Shown: positions 18,635-30,867, counted from the first letter of the stretch. The stretch: DNA of 39,826 nucleotides from Methylobacterium sp. (GCF_019745455.1 NZ_JAIETD010000094.1:1-39826); one strand, 5' to 3'. Notes: generated from the sequence alone by a model not told the origin. Made by a program: numbers and translations.

Positions 18635-18663
18635 GCGGACTCCCATCGACACAAGATCAGTTA

Positions 18664-18684
18664 ATAATCCTATATAGGACTAAT
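18664..18684 (-). promoter_or_regulatory. AT-rich palindrome upstream of the toxin gene, possible promoter/operator
   Basis: A perfect 12-base palindrome TCCTATATAGGA (18668-18679) sits about 35-45 bases upstream of the toxin start, in the only strongly AT-rich stretch of the neighbourhood. Read on the minus strand it offers TATAGG and GATTAT as -10-like elements. A repressor-controlled promoter would fit a toxin-immunity unit, but no regulator gene is nearby. Confidence 0.3.
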
Positions 18685-18713
18685 TTCTGATGATCAAGGG
18701 GCTTCGGTCCCGT

Positions 18714-18754
18714 CGAACGAAAGCGCCGGGGCCTCATTGGAGGCCTCGGCGCTC
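18714..18754 (-). terminator. Rho-independent terminator of glnA
   Basis: On the minus strand, AGCGCCGAGGCCTC pairs with GAGGCCCCGGCGCT across a four-base loop (18723-18754): a 14-base stem with one wobble. It is followed by TTTCGTT. It lies about 54 bases beyond the glnA stop and should insulate the toxin island from glnA transcription. Confidence 0.75.
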
Positions 18755-18807
18755 GGGTCGCGTCGTCACTGATGCCAACGGGTCCGGGCGTCGTGCCCGG
18801 CCCCGCC

Positions 18808-20220
18808 TTACAGCGAGTAGTACATCGTGAATTCGACCGGGTGCGGGGTCATCTCGTAGCGCATCACCTCGGTCATCTTCAGCTCGATGAACGAGTCGAT
18901 GACGTCGTCGTTGAAGACGCCGCCGGCCTTGAGGAAGGCGCGGTCCTTGTCGAGGTTGGCGAGCGCCTCACGCAGGCTGCCGCAGACGGTCGGGATCTTC
19001 TTCAGCTCCCGCGGGGGCAGGTCGTAGAGGTCCTTGTCCATGGCCGCGCCAGGATCAATCTTGTTCACGATGCCGTCGAGGCCGGCCATGAGGAGCGCCG
19101 AGAAGGCGAGGTAGGGGTTCGCCATCGGATCGGGGAAGCGGACCTCGACGCGCTTGGCCTTCGGGTTGTTGGTCCACGGGATGCGGCAGGAGGCCGAGCG
19201 GTTGCGCGCCGAATAGGCGAGCAGCACGGGCGCCTCGTAGCCCGGCACCAGGCGCTTGTAGGAGTTCGTCGAGGGGTTGGTGAAGGCGTTGAGCGCCTTG
19301 GCGTGGCGGATGATGCCGCCGATGTACCAGAGGCATTCCTGGCTCAGGTCGGCGTATTTGTTGCCGGCAAAGAGCGGCTTGCCGTCCTTCCAGATCGACT
19401 GGTGGACGTGCATTCCCGAGCCGTTGTCGCCGTAGACGGGCTTGGGCATGAACGTCGCGGTCTTGCCGTAGCTCTGGGCGACGTTGTGGATGCAGTACTT
19501 GTAGATCTGCATGTGGTCGGCGAGCAGGGTCAGCGTGTCGAACTTCATGCCGAGCTCGTGCTGGGCGCTCGCCACCTCGTGGTGATGCTTCTCGACCTTG
19601 ACGCCCATGGACTGCATCGCGGCCAGCATCTCGCCGCGCATGTCCTGCGCCGAATCCTGCGGCGGCACGGGGAAGTAGCCGCCCTTGGTCTGCACGCGGT
19701 GGCCGAGGTTGCCGCCCTCGTAATCGGTGAAGCCGTTCGTCGGCAGTTCGACCGAATCGAGCTGGAAACCGGTATGGTAGGGATCGGCGCCGAACTTCAC
19801 GTCGTCGAACACGAAGAACTCGGCTTCGGGGCCGACATAGACGGTGTCGCCGATGCCGGTGGATTTCAGATAGGCCTCGGCCTTCTTGGCGATGCCGCGC
19901 GGATCGCGGGCGTAGGGCTCGCCGCTGGCCGGCTCGAGCACGTCGCAGACGATCGACATGGTGGAGGCGGAGAAGAATGGGTCCATGCAGGCGGTGGCCG
20001 GGTCCGGCATCAGCAGCATGTCGGATTCGTTGATCGCCTTCCAGCCGGCGATCGACGAGCCGTCGAACATCGTGCCCTCGCTGAAGATCTCGTCGTCGAC
20101 GAGCGAGACGTCGAAGGTGACGTGCTGCCACTTCCCGCGCGGATCGGTGAACCGGAAGTCCACGTATTTGACGTCGTTGTCCCTGATGTCCTTGAGGACT
20201 TCGGCAGCAGTCTTAGCCAT
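18808..20220 (-). CDS. glnA: Glutamine synthetase type I
   Basis: Makes glutamine from glutamate, ammonia and ATP as a cytosolic dodecamer. The 470-residue protein begins [16 protein letters not shown] and has the usual [17 protein letters not shown] segment. [17 protein letters not shown] residues appear as [11 protein letters not shown], the ATP-site NRSASCRIP is present, and the adenylylation tyrosine is Tyr399 in LYDLPPREL. The start at 20220 follows AAGGAGG. It lies downstream of glnB on the same strand, so PII and GS are likely cotranscribed and adenylylation-controlled. The sequence is full length and ordinary. Confidence 0.97.
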   Translation of the reverse strand: MAKTAAEVLKDIRDNDVKYVDFRFTDPRGKWQHVTFDVSLVDDEIFSEGTMFDGSSIAGWKAINESDMLLMPDPATACMDPFFSASTMSIVCDVLEPASGEPYARDPRGIAKKAEAYLKSTGIGDTVYVGPEAEFFVFDDVKFGADPYHTGFQLDSVELPTNGFTDYEGGNLGHRVQTKGGYFPVPPQDSAQDMRGEMLAAMQSMGVKVEKHHHEVASAQHELGMKFDTLTLLADHMQIYKYCIHNVAQSYGKTATFMPKPVYGDNGSGMHVHQSIWKDGKPLFAGNKYADLSQECLWYIGGIIRHAKALNAFTNPSTNSYKRLVPGYEAPVLLAYSARNRSASCRIPWTNNPKAKRVEVRFPDPMANPYLAFSALLMAGLDGIVNKIDPGAAMDKDLYDLPPRELKKIPTVCGSLREALANLDKDRAFLKAGGVFNDDVIDSFIELKMTEVMRYEMTPHPVEFTMYYSL

Positions 20221-20405
20221 CCCTTGATGCCTCCTTGGCTGTCTCGGCATTCAGCCGTGGTTGTTCCGCCGAGCCGTCGCTGCAGCCGGCGGTCGAAGGG
20301 TCGTCTACAGGAAAACAGCCGACGCGACGATGACGCCGAGCGGGCCTCCTGAAGGCCAGAGCCTTGCGGCCGGCTCGTGCGTTCTTGATGAGGGCGTCGG
20401 TTTGC

Positions 20406-20425
20406 GCAAGCCCCCAAAGGCTTGC
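20406..20425 (-). repeat. Hairpin between glnB and glnA
   Basis: GCAAGCC (20406-20412) and GGCTTGC (20419-20425) form a perfect seven-base stem with a six-base loop, starting just nine bases after the glnB stop. No U-tract follows, so it is more likely a transcript stabiliser or weak attenuator setting the glnB:glnA ratio than a full terminator. The rest of the 213-base gap shows no gene. Confidence 0.4.
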
Positions 20426-20433
20426 CGTATAAG

Positions 20434-22482
<2,049 letters not shown>

Positions 22483-22504
22483 GGCCGGCGGCGGGCGCGG
22501 TCTC

Positions 22505-23965
22505 TCAGGTCACCTCGAACGAGGTCCACAGGCCGGTATCGAACCGCTCGAGCACCGCCGAGCTGATCAGCCAACGGCCGGGATTGTCGGCGAGGAATGC
22601 GATCCGGGCCGTGCGGCCTTCCGGAAGCTGGAAGGTATCGAGCCAGTAGGGCTCCCAGCCGTCGTCGAGGTTGTGCAGGAGGCGGAACGCGTGCCCGTGC
22701 AGGTGCAGCCCCTGCATGAAGGCGGTTTCGTTCTTGAGCGCCAGAACCACGACCTGGCCGCGCTTGACCGTGAAGGAGGGAGCAAGGCCCGCGCCGCCGC
22801 TTATTCCGTTCATCGCCCAGATTTTGGTGGGATCGCCTGAATAGGCCGGCTCGATCTCGGGCTTCGACTTGTCGAGTTTGGCACCGCCGGTGATCGTGAT
22901 CTCCCGGCGGACCGCGTTCTGCAGCTTGACCTCTGGCGGCAGCAGCCTGTTGACGCCCACCGGGCCGATCGGCGGCCGGGTCGCGCTCCCGGGCTCGCCC
23001 TTGGTCGTGATGGTCGCGAGCGGCAGCCCCTCGCCGATAAGGGCCGTGATGGCGCCGTTCACGGCGGAAGTCGGCAGATCGACGAGGAGGTCGTAGCGGG
23101 TGCCAGGGCCGAAGGGCAGGGTGGCGCGCAAAGGCTCAAACGTGTCGGTCGGCTGGCCGTCGACGGCGACGACGTAAACCTTGAGCCCGTCGAAACGGAT
23201 GCGCGTCGCGCGGGCATTGCAGCCATTGGCGAGCCTGAGGCGCAGGCGCGCATTCGGCTTCGCCTCGATCGCCTCGGGGACGACCCGGCCGTTGACGGAG
23301 ACGATATTCCCGAGCCTGCCGGAGCTGGCGGCGAAGGGGACCTGCCCGAAAGGCAGGAGGGCGCCCTGATCGTCGAGCCGCCAATCCTGCATCAGGAGGG
23401 TGAGGTCGCCGTCGAGGGTGGGAGGCACCTTCTCCTCGACGACGAGGAGCCCGGCGAGACCGCGGCCCGAGGGCTCGCTCGACCCGCCGACGACGAGCGG
23501 CCGGATCAGGAAGGTCCCCGCATCCGGCGGTGTGAACTCGTAGGTGAAGTCGGCGCCGGGCGCGATCGGCGCCTGGGTGACGCCGCCGACGCCGTCCATG
23601 CTGTTCTTGTTGCGGACCCCGTGCCAGTGCAGCGAAAGCGGCCGCTCGGTCTTATTCTCGACTCGCAGGCGAAGCGTCTCGCCCTGCTTGAGGCGAAGGA
23701 CGGGAGGCTGCGTCTTGCCGTCGAATGACCAGAGCGCGGTCTGCGGCGCGGGCTCCGGCTTGAAGCGCGTGGTCGCGGGCCCGGCTACGAGGCTTCGCGC
23801 CTCCGGTTGGGGCGCTGGCGCGGGAGGCGTGGCCGCCTTTGGGGGCGCATTCTGAGCCTCGGCAATACCGGGCAGCAGCGCGAGGCTGGCGGCGCCGAGC
23901 ACCGTCCGCCGCGATGGGCCGACATTCGGGCCGCGGTGCTGACGGTCTTCTCGATGTTCCGGCAT
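22505..23965 (-). CDS. Tat-exported multicopper-oxidase-fold protein with most copper ligands lost
   Basis: 486 residues from ATG 23965 (a GTG precedes it), with GAGG about eight bases upstream. The twin-arginine signal peptide SRRTVLGAASLALLPGIAEA spans 18-37, so it is exported folded to the periplasm. Three cupredoxin domains are recognisable. HWH (113-115) and LHLHGH (420-425) keep His113, His115, His421 and His423. The GTFWYHPH motif reads GTFLIRPL (150-157), the type-1 His before HLHGH is Gln418, and the HCH...H motif after NPGRW has Ser462, Ser463, Ala464 and Arg468. The type-1 site and most of the trinuclear site are gone, so it cannot be a normal oxidase. It may be structural, like FtsP/SufI, or a copper binder. 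Confidence 0.85.
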   Translation of the reverse strand: MPEHREDRQHRGPNVGPSRRTVLGAASLALLPGIAEAQNAPPKAATPPAPAPQPEARSLVAGPATTRFKPEPAPQTALWSFDGKTQPPVLRLKQGETLRLRVENKTERPLSLHWHGVRNKNSMDGVGGVTQAPIAPGADFTYEFTPPDAGTFLIRPLVVGGSSEPSGRGLAGLLVVEEKVPPTLDGDLTLLMQDWRLDDQGALLPFGQVPFAASSGRLGNIVSVNGRVVPEAIEAKPNARLRLRLANGCNARATRIRFDGLKVYVVAVDGQPTDTFEPLRATLPFGPGTRYDLLVDLPTSAVNGAITALIGEGLPLATITTKGEPGSATRPPIGPVGVNRLLPPEVKLQNAVRREITITGGAKLDKSKPEIEPAYSGDPTKIWAMNGISGGAGLAPSFTVKRGQVVVLALKNETAFMQGLHLHGHAFRLLHNLDDGWEPYWLDTFQLPEGRTARIAFLADNPGRWLISSAVLERFDTGLWTSFEVT

Positions 23966-24059
23966 CACGTCCTCTGAGGCTTTGGTCGGCGGACGGCTTG
24001 TAGACGCCGCCGCTGCCTTCCGCCAAGCGAGCCCTAAGCTGCCTTAGGCCTCAAGTTTT

Positions 24060-24090
24060 TTGATGCGGGCGGGATCGTGCGTGCTATAGA
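24060..24090 (+). promoter_or_regulatory. Possible promoter of tRNA-Leu
   Basis: TTGATG (24060-24065) and TATAGA (24085-24090) resemble -35 and -10 elements, with a longish 19-base spacer but a TG extension before the -10. The -10 lies about 42 bases upstream of the tRNA. Confidence 0.35.
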
Positions 24091-24132
24091 GCCGCGCTCT
24101 GGCGGCGGGATGCGCGCCGGGCGTGGACGCTT

Positions 24133-24217
24133 GCGGGCGTGGCGGAACTGGTAGACGCGCTGGATTTAGGTTCCAGTGACGAGAGTCGTGGGGGTTCGAG
24201 CCCCTCCGCCCGCACCA
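24133..24217 (+). tRNA. tRNA-Leu (anticodon UAG)
   Basis: The acceptor stem GCGGGCG (24133-24139) pairs with CGCCCGC (24207-24213), followed by discriminator A and an encoded CCA (24215-24217). The anticodon stem CTGGA/TCCAG encloses the loop TTTAGGT, anticodon TAG, reading CUA and, by wobble, other CUN codons. The variable arm is long, as in class II tRNAs, and the T arm GGGGTTCGAGCCCC is perfect. At 85 bases it is the normal length for tRNA-Leu. Confidence 0.96.
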
Positions 24218-24389
24218 GCCCCGCCTTCGGGAACGGAATGGCTCACAGCGATGGCCGGCCGGGCCTACCGTCGTAGGCGTGACCTCGGCCCGTGCGTTTC
24301 TCGCAGGCCATGGCCTTCCAGCGACCTGACCGGTCGCGGGCCGACGAACCGATTCGCGTGATCATACGGACGACAGCGGAAAGACGACC

Positions 24390-25799
24390 ATGCAGGTGAC
24401 CGAGACACTCTCCCAGGGTCTGAAGCGCGAGTTTCAGGTACTCTTCGCAGCCCAGGAACTCGAGGATCGCCTGACCAGCGAATTGTCCACCCTCAAGGAC
24501 AAGGCGCAGATCAAGGGCTTCCGCCCCGGCAAGGTGCCGGTGGCGCATCTGCGCAAGCTCTATGGCCGCTCCGTGATGGCCGACGTGCTCCAGAACGCCG
24601 TCAACGAGGCGAACCAGAAGATCGTCGCCGACAACAACCTGAAGCTCGCCCTTGAGCCCAAGATCGAGTTCCCCGGCGAACAGTCGGTGGTCGAGCGGGC
24701 GCTCGACGCCAAGGGCGACATCGCGATCAACGTCGCTCTGGAAGTGCTCCCGAACTTCGAGCTCGCCGACCTCTCCGACGTCAGCCTGACGAAGCAGGTC
24801 GTCACGCCGACCGAAGCCGAGGTGGACGAGGCGATCACCCGCATGGCGGCGCAGAACCGCTCGTTCACGCCGAAGGCGGAGGATGCCACCGCCGAGAGCG
24901 GCGACCGCGTGACCATCGATTTCGTCGGCCGCATCGACGGCACCGAGTTCGAGGGCGGCAAGGGCGAGGGTGTCGATCTCGAACTCGGTTCGGGCACCTT
25001 CATCCCCGGCTTCGAGGACCAGCTCGTCGGCGCCAAGGTCGGTGAGCAGCGCGTCGTCAAGTCGACCTTCCCGGCCGAGTACGGTGCCGAGCACCTCGCC
25101 GGAAAGGACGCCGAGTTCGATGTCACCGTGACGGCGATCCAGGCTCCCGGGGAGGTCGCGATCGACGACGAGCTCGCCAAGGGCTTCGGCATGGAATCGC
25201 TCGACAAGCTGAAGGAGGCGGTCTCGACCGCGCTCGGCGGCGATTTCGAGGCGCAATCCCGGCGCAAGCTCAAGAAGGGACTCTTGGACGCACTCGACGG
25301 CAAGTACGACTTCGACCTGCCGCCGAGCCTGGTTCACCAGGAATTTGCCGCCGTCTGGGCCCAGGTCGAGCAGGACCTCAAGACCCGCGGAAAGACCTTC
25401 GAGGACGAGGGCACCACCGAGGAGAAGGCGCAGGAAGAGTACCGCCGCATTGCCGAACGCCGGGTGCGTCTCGGCTTGGTGCTTGCGCAGGTCGGTGAGA
25501 CCGCCGATATCAAGGTGACCGACGAGGAGGTGAACCAGGCCCTGATCGCGCGCGTCCGGCAATATCCGGGTCAAGAGCAGCAGGTCTGGGACTTCTATCG
25601 GAAGAATGCGCAGGCGCTCGCCGAACTTCGGGCGCCGCTGTTCGAGGAGAAGGTCGTCGACCACGTCCTCGCCCAGGTCAAGCTCGTCGAGGAGCCGGTC
25701 TCCAAGGAGACCCTGTTCGCCGACGAGGATGACGATGCCAATAAGCCGGACGAGACCGCGTCCGGCGAGACCAAGCAAGCCGCCGACGCGGCGGGTTGA
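24390..25799 (+). CDS. tig: Trigger factor, ribosome-associated chaperone
   Basis: Binds the ribosome exit tunnel and shields nascent chains; it also has a peptidyl-prolyl isomerase domain. 469 residues: the ribosome-binding N-domain contains GFRPGKVP, the conserved L23-docking signature, near residue 50. The FKBP domain (about 155-245) includes [20 protein letters not shown] and [15 protein letters not shown], and a long helical C-domain ends in an acidic tail. The ATG at 24390 has GGAAAG upstream. It is first in the tig-clpP-clpX-lon order common in bacteria. The 172 bases after the tRNA hold no gene I can support. Confidence 0.96.
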   Translation: MQVTETLSQGLKREFQVLFAAQELEDRLTSELSTLKDKAQIKGFRPGKVPVAHLRKLYGRSVMADVLQNAVNEANQKIVADNNLKLALEPKIEFPGEQSVVERALDAKGDIAINVALEVLPNFELADLSDVSLTKQVVTPTEAEVDEAITRMAAQNRSFTPKAEDATAESGDRVTIDFVGRIDGTEFEGGKGEGVDLELGSGTFIPGFEDQLVGAKVGEQRVVKSTFPAEYGAEHLAGKDAEFDVTVTAIQAPGEVAIDDELAKGFGMESLDKLKEAVSTALGGDFEAQSRRKLKKGLLDALDGKYDFDLPPSLVHQEFAAVWAQVEQDLKTRGKTFEDEGTTEEKAQEEYRRIAERRVRLGLVLAQVGETADIKVTDEEVNQALIARVRQYPGQEQQVWDFYRKNAQALAELRAPLFEEKVVDHVLAQVKLVEEPVSKETLFADEDDDANKPDETASGETKQAADAAG

Positions 25800-25881
25800 G
25801 CCCGACGCTCTCCGACGAAAAGGGGCAGCGGGCGAATTTTGAGTGAGGCGTCCTTAACGGTCGCCGTCGTTTGCTGCATGT

Positions 25882-25912
25882 CCGGTTTGCGCCACTCGAA
25901 GGGCGCAACCGG
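25882..25912. repeat. Inverted repeat in the clpP leader
   Basis: CCGGTTTGCGCC (25882-25893) and GGCGCAACCGG (25902-25912) form an 11-base-pair stem with one bulged T and an eight-base loop, 24 bases upstream of clpP. No U-tract follows. It could be an attenuator between tig and clpP, an mRNA-stabilising leader hairpin or an operator. Confidence 0.4.
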
Positions 25913-25935
25913 ATTCCCTTGGGAGCCTGGGCACG

Positions 25936-26565
25936 ATGATGAGAGATCCGGTCGATTATTATAACAGCGCGCTCGTGCCCATGGTGGTGGAGCAGTCGAG
26001 CCGCGGCGAGCGGGCCTTCGACATTTACTCCCGCCTCCTGCGCGAGCGCATCATCTTCCTGACCGGCCCGGTCGAGGATTATGGCGCCTCGCTCATCGTC
26101 GCGCAGCTTCTGTTCCTCGAAGCCGAGAACCCCAAGAAGGAAATCTCCTTCTACATCAACTCGCCCGGCGGCGTGGTGACCTCGGGCCTCTCGATCTACG
26201 ACACGATGCAGTTCATCCGCTGCCCGGTGACGACGCTCTGCGTCGGCCAGGCCGCCTCGATGGGCTCGCTCCTCCTCACCGCCGGCGAGCCGGGCCACCG
26301 CTTCGCCCTGCCGAATGCTCGCATCATGGTCCACCAGCCGTCAGGCGGCTTCCAGGGCCAAGCCACCGACATTCTGATCCATGCCCGCGAGATCGAGGCC
26401 CTCAAAAAGCGCCTCAACGAGATCTATGTGAAGCATACCGGCCGCGACTACGACACCATCGTCCAGGCGCTCGAGCGCGACAACTTCATGACGGCCGATG
26501 CCGCCAAGGAGTTCGGCCTTATCGACGAGGTCATCCAGAAGCGCCCCGAGCCTGCGGCCGCCTGA
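25936..26565 (+). CDS. clpP: ATP-dependent Clp protease, proteolytic subunit
   Basis: Forms the 14-mer serine protease chamber that degrades proteins fed by ClpX or ClpA. 209 residues with the catalytic triad visible at Ser108 (GQAASMGS), His133 (MVHQPSGG) and Asp182 (ERDNFM); the spacing matches E. coli ClpP. The INSPGG oxyanion-loop motif is at 75-80. Two consecutive ATG codons (25936, 25939) could serve as start; GGGAG lies upstream. The gene directly precedes clpX and is presumably coregulated with it. Confidence 0.97.
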   Translation: MMRDPVDYYNSALVPMVVEQSSRGERAFDIYSRLLRERIIFLTGPVEDYGASLIVAQLLFLEAENPKKEISFYINSPGGVVTSGLSIYDTMQFIRCPVTTLCVGQAASMGSLLLTAGEPGHRFALPNARIMVHQPSGGFQGQATDILIHAREIEALKKRLNEIYVKHTGRDYDTIVQALERDNFMTADAAKEFGLIDEVIQKRPEPAAA

Positions 26566-26763
26566 GCACAGGGCTGCAATCCTTTGCCGCGACGGGACCC
26601 AAGCGTTCCGCCTTGATCCCGCCGCGGCAGCGTGCTTGCATCACGAGTCTGAGAGGGTTCGTCACAAGCGCGCAGGTGACTGTTTCTTTAGGCGGATGCC
26701 ATTAAATCTGAGCGATGCCTGTCTGCCCGAGGTTGGCGGCAGGTGCGCGAATCGGAGACCGAT

Positions 26764-28035
26764 ATGAGCAAGACTGGCGGCAACGACTCGAAGAGCACGC
26801 TGTACTGCTCGTTTTGCGGCAAGAGCCAGCACGAGGTCCGCAAGCTGATCGCGGGCCCGACGGTGTTCATCTGCGACGAGTGCGTCGAACTGTGCATGGA
26901 CATCATCCGCGAGGAGTCGAAGTCTTCTCTCGTGAAGTCGCGCGACGGCGTGCCGACGCCGAAGGAGATTCGTCGCGTCCTCGACGACTACGTCATCGGC
27001 CAGGACTTCGCGAAGAAGGTCCTCTCCGTCGCGGTCCATAACCACTACAAGCGTCTCGCTCATGCGTCGAAGCACAACGACGTCGAGCTCGCGAAGTCCA
27101 ACATCATGCTGATCGGGCCGACGGGTTCGGGCAAGACGCTGCTTGCACAGACGCTCGCCCGCATCCTCGACGTGCCTTTCACGATGGCCGACGCGACGAC
27201 GCTCACTGAAGCAGGCTATGTCGGCGAGGATGTCGAGAACATCATCCTGAAGCTGCTCCAGGCCTCTGATTACAATGTCGAGCGAGCGCAGCGCGGCATC
27301 GTCTACATCGACGAGATCGACAAGATCAGCCGCAAGTCCGACAATCCCTCGATTACCCGCGACGTGTCGGGCGAGGGCGTGCAGCAGGCGCTCCTGAAGA
27401 TCATGGAAGGCACCGTCGCATCCGTGCCTCCGCAGGGCGGCCGCAAGCACCCGCAGCAGGAATTCCTGCAGGTCGACACGACGAACATCCTGTTCATCTG
27501 CGGCGGCGCCTTCGCCGGGCTGGAGCGGATCATCTCGGCTCGCGGCAAGGGCACCTCGATCGGCTTCGGCGCCACTGTCCAGGCTCCGGACGACCGCCGC
27601 ACCGGCGAGATTTTCCGCAACGTCGAGCCCGAGGATCTGCTGAAGTTCGGCCTCATCCCCGAGTTCGTTGGACGTCTGCCCGTCCTGGCGACGCTGGAGG
27701 ATCTCGACGAGACTGCGCTCAAGCGCATCCTGCAGGAGCCGAAAAACGCCCTGGTCAAGCAGTACCAGCGCCTGTTCGAGATGGAGAACGTCGATCTCAC
27801 CTTCCAGGACGAGGCGCTCTCCATGGTCGCCCGCAAGGCTATCGAGCGGAAGACAGGCGCCCGCGGCCTTCGCTCCATCCTGGAGACCATCCTGCTTGAG
27901 ACGATGTACGACCTGCCAGGCCTAGAGTCGGTCGAGCAGGTTGTGATCGGCCCGGAGGTCGTCGACGGCAAGTCTCGGCCGCTCTACATCCATGGCGACC
28001 GCAACAAGGAAGCTCCGGCCAGCGTCAGCGCCTGA
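26764..28035 (+). CDS. clpX: ClpX, AAA+ unfoldase of the ClpXP protease
   Basis: Recognises substrates such as ssrA-tagged proteins, unfolds them with ATP and threads them into ClpP; in alphaproteobacteria ClpXP also drives cell-cycle proteolysis. 423 residues: the zinc-binding domain has Cys15, Cys18, Cys37 and Cys40 (YCSFCGK, FICDEC). Walker A GPTGSGKT is at 118-125, Walker B is in IVYIDEIDK, and the pore loop GYVGED and the ClpP-binding IGF motif (SIGFGA) are present. Start ATG 26764 follows CGGAGA. The 198-base gap after clpP may carry its own promoter, but I could not assign one. Confidence 0.97.
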   Translation: MSKTGGNDSKSTLYCSFCGKSQHEVRKLIAGPTVFICDECVELCMDIIREESKSSLVKSRDGVPTPKEIRRVLDDYVIGQDFAKKVLSVAVHNHYKRLAHASKHNDVELAKSNIMLIGPTGSGKTLLAQTLARILDVPFTMADATTLTEAGYVGEDVENIILKLLQASDYNVERAQRGIVYIDEIDKISRKSDNPSITRDVSGEGVQQALLKIMEGTVASVPPQGGRKHPQQEFLQVDTTNILFICGGAFAGLERIISARGKGTSIGFGATVQAPDDRRTGEIFRNVEPEDLLKFGLIPEFVGRLPVLATLEDLDETALKRILQEPKNALVKQYQRLFEMENVDLTFQDEALSMVARKAIERKTGARGLRSILETILLETMYDLPGLESVEQVVIGPEVVDGKSRPLYIHGDRNKEAPASVSA

Positions 28036-28080
28036 GTTCCTCATCGCCGGAGCCCGTGACGAAACGGGGACCGCAGCGCA

Positions 28081-28112
28081 CGCCGCACCGCTTGAAAAAG
28101 CGCGGTGCGGCG
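28081..28112 (+). repeat. GC-rich hairpin between clpX and lon
   Basis: CGCCGCACCGC (28081-28091) and GCGGTGCGGCG (28102-28112) form a perfect 11-base stem around a ten-base loop, about 45 bases after the clpX stop. There is no run of T after it, so it is not a classical terminator. It may give partial termination or protect the 3' end of the clpX message. The rest of the 252-base gap shows no gene. Confidence 0.5.
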
Positions 28113-28287
28113 GCCACTTAAACTCCAAGCGCGATGGCCGAATGCCCGCCTCCTGGGGTCCGGTGCCGCGCTGCCAGCCGCACAGCTTTTTTTGCTTCCG
28201 ACCCATTCGCGGCCCGGTCGGCCCCTGGCAGAATGCCTGCTCGCCTCGAGAGGCGACTGCCCGGCGTCAATCATGAGGAAGTCCGAC

Positions 28288-30711
28288 ATGACTCAATCGA
28301 AATCGCGCCAGCCGGTCGTCCCGGGCTCGACGGGCTCCTACGCCGTCCTGCCCCTGCGTGACATCGTGGTGTTCCCGCACATGATCGTCCCGCTCTTCGT
28401 CGGGCGCGAGAAGTCCATCCGTGCTCTCGAAGAGGCGGTTCGGACCGACCGTCACATCTTGCTCGCCACCCAGATCAACGCCAGCGATGACGATCCGGCG
28501 ACGGACGCGATCTACAAGATCGGCACCCTTGCCAGCGTGCTGCAGCTCCTGAAGCTTCCGGACGGCACCGTGAAGGTGCTGGTCGAGGGTGCTGGCCGCG
28601 CGCAGATTACCCGCTTTGCGAAGTCCGATGCCTATTACGAGGCCGAGGCCGAGACCCTTACCGACGAACTCGGCGACCGTGTCGAGGCCGAGGCGCTGGC
28701 CCGCTCCGTAATCTCGGAATTCGAGAATTACGTGAAGCTCAACAAGAAGATCTCGCCTGAGGTTGTCTCCGCGGTCACTCAGATCGACGAGCCCTCGAAG
28801 CTCGCCGACACGGTGGGCTCGCACCTTGCAGTCAAGATCGCCGACAAGCAGGCGATCCTTGAGATCCCCACCGTGGCGCAGCGCCTCGAGCGCGTACTGT
28901 CGCTGATGGAGAGCGAGATCTCCGTCCTGCAGGTGGAGAAGCGCATCCGGACCCGCGTCAAGCGGCAGATGGAGAAGACCCAGCGCGAGTACTACCTCAA
29001 CGAGCAGATGAAGGCGATCCAGAAGGAGCTCGGCGACGAGGACGGCAAGGACGAGCTCGCCGAAATCGAGGAAAAGATCGAGAAGACCAAGTTTACCAAG
29101 GAAGCCCGCGAGAAGGCGATGGCCGAGCTTAAGAAGCTCCGTCAGATGTCGCCGATGTCGGCCGAGGCGACCGTGGTACGCAACTACCTCGATTGGATGC
29201 TCGGTATTCCATGGGGCAAGCGCTCGAAGATCAAGAAGGATCTTCTCGGCGCCCAGGTCATGCTCGACGACGACCATTTCGGTCTCGACAAGGTCAAGGA
29301 GCGGATCGTCGAATACCTTGCCGTGCAGCAGCGGGCGAACAAGCTCACCGGACCGATCCTCTGCCTCGTCGGACCTCCCGGTGTCGGCAAGACCTCGCTC
29401 GGCAAGTCGATCGCCAAGGCGACGGGCCGCGAGTTCGTGCGCATGTCGCTCGGCGGCGTGCGTGACGAGGCCGAGATCCGCGGGCACCGCAGGACTTATA
29501 TCGGCTCGATGCCCGGCAAGATCGTTCAGTCGATGCGTAAGGCCAAGACCTCGAACCCGCTCATCCTGCTCGACGAGATCGACAAGATGGGCATGGACTT
29601 CCGTGGCGATCCGTCAGCGGCGCTCCTCGAGGTGCTGGATCCTGAGCAGAACTCGACCTTCAATGACCATTACCTCGAGGTCGATTACGACCTGTCGAAC
29701 GTGATGTTCGTGACGACGGCGAACACGCTCAACATCCCCGCTCCCCTGATGGATCGCATGGAGGTGATCCGCATCGCCGGCTACACCGAAGAGGAGAAAG
29801 CCGAGATCGGGCGCAAGCACCTGATCCCGAACGCGCTGAAGAAGCACGGTCTCGCCGCCAAGGAGTGGCAGATCGACGAAGACGCGCTGCTGATGCTCAT
29901 CCGCCGCTACACGCGGGAGGCGGGCGTCCGTAACCTCGAACGTGAGCTGTCGAACCTGATCCGGAAGGCGGTGAAGGAGATCCTCATCACCAAGGTGAAG
30001 TCGGTCGCTGTCACCGAAGAGACCCTGCCGGTCTTCCTCGGTCCGCCGAAGTTCCGCTATGGCGAGATCGACGCGGAGGATCAGGTCGGCCTTGTCACAG
30101 GCCTCGCATGGACCGAGGTCGGCGGCGAGTTGCTTACGATCGAAGGCGTCATGATGCCCGGCAAGGGCAAGATGACCGTGACGGGCAACCTACGCGACGT
30201 GATGAAGGAATCGATCTCGGCAGCGGCTTCGTATGTCCGGTCTCGAGCCGTCGATTTCGGCATCGAGCCGCCGTTGTTCGACCGCCGCGACATCCACGTC
30301 CACGTTCCCGAAGGCGCGACCCCGAAGGACGGTCCGTCCGCCGGCATCGGCATGGCGACCGCCATCATCTCGACGCTCACGGGCATTGCGGTTCGCCGCG
30401 ACGTGGCGATGACCGGCGAGGTGACCCTGCGCGGCCGTGTGCTGCCGATCGGAGGTCTCAAGGAGAAGCTTCTGGCGGCTCTGCGGGGCGGTATCAAGAC
30501 GGTGCTGATTCCGGAGGAGAACGCCAAGGACATCGCCGAGGTACCGGACAGCGTGAAGAACGGGCTGGAGATCATCCCGGTCTCGCGGATGGACCAAGTG
30601 CTGAAGCATGCGCTGGTACGGGTGCCCGAGCCGATCGAATGGGACGAGCCGCTGCCGGTGGTCAAGCCGGTTGTGGCTGACGATGACGGCGCGACAGTGG
30701 TGGCGCACTGA
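28288..30711 (+). CDS. lon: Lon ATP-dependent serine protease
   Basis: A hexameric AAA+ protease for misfolded and regulatory proteins. 807 residues in the LonA layout: the N-terminal substrate-binding domain ([23 protein letters not shown]) and helical coil, Walker A GPPGVGKT (362-369), Walker [10 protein letters not shown], then the protease domain with catalytic Ser684 in KDGPSAGIG and Lys727 in GGLKEK, 43 residues apart as in E. coli. I place the start at ATG 28288 because GAGGAAG lies seven bases upstream; ATG 28273 and longer in-frame extensions are less likely. A strong terminator follows. Confidence 0.97.
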   Translation: MTQSKSRQPVVPGSTGSYAVLPLRDIVVFPHMIVPLFVGREKSIRALEEAVRTDRHILLATQINASDDDPATDAIYKIGTLASVLQLLKLPDGTVKVLVEGAGRAQITRFAKSDAYYEAEAETLTDELGDRVEAEALARSVISEFENYVKLNKKISPEVVSAVTQIDEPSKLADTVGSHLAVKIADKQAILEIPTVAQRLERVLSLMESEISVLQVEKRIRTRVKRQMEKTQREYYLNEQMKAIQKELGDEDGKDELAEIEEKIEKTKFTKEAREKAMAELKKLRQMSPMSAEATVVRNYLDWMLGIPWGKRSKIKKDLLGAQVMLDDDHFGLDKVKERIVEYLAVQQRANKLTGPILCLVGPPGVGKTSLGKSIAKATGREFVRMSLGGVRDEAEIRGHRRTYIGSMPGKIVQSMRKAKTSNPLILLDEIDKMGMDFRGDPSAALLEVLDPEQNSTFNDHYLEVDYDLSNVMFVTTANTLNIPAPLMDRMEVIRIAGYTEEEKAEIGRKHLIPNALKKHGLAAKEWQIDEDALLMLIRRYTREAGVRNLERELSNLIRKAVKEILITKVKSVAVTEETLPVFLGPPKFRYGEIDAEDQVGLVTGLAWTEVGGELLTIEGVMMPGKGKMTVTGNLRDVMKESISAAASYVRSRAVDFGIEPPLFDRRDIHVHVPEGATPKDGPSAGIGMATAIISTLTGIAVRRDVAMTGEVTLRGRVLPIGGLKEKLLAALRGGIKTVLIPEENAKDIAEVPDSVKNGLEIIPVSRMDQVLKHALVRVPEPIEWDEPLPVVKPVVADDDGATVVAH

Positions 30712-30741
30712 GGATCGTCTCCATCGGTTGATCCAAAGAAG

Positions 30742-30771
30742 GCGGCGGTCGCTCAGGACCGCCGCTTTTTT
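30742..30771 (+). terminator. Rho-independent terminator of lon
   Basis: GCGGCGGTC (30742-30750) pairs with GACCGCCGC (30757-30765) across the loop GCTCAG, followed directly by six T. It lies 31 bases after the lon stop and ends the clp-lon block. Confidence 0.93.
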
Positions 30772-30867
30772 GTGAGCGGCACGGCTCGGTCTTGAGTTGC
30801 ATATGAGATTTCAGTTCACGTAAAAGCTGTGATCGCCTACGCTGCCCGACCGGATGGCGAGGGCATG

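Noticed and set aside
18772..20352. 526-codon plus-strand open frame opposite glnA
   Set aside because: Shadow of glnA caused by codon bias; no recognisable domain or ribosome site.
24243..25778. 511-codon minus-strand open frame opposite tig
   Set aside because: Shadow frame; Leu/Asp/Arg-rich without motifs, while tig is unmistakable.
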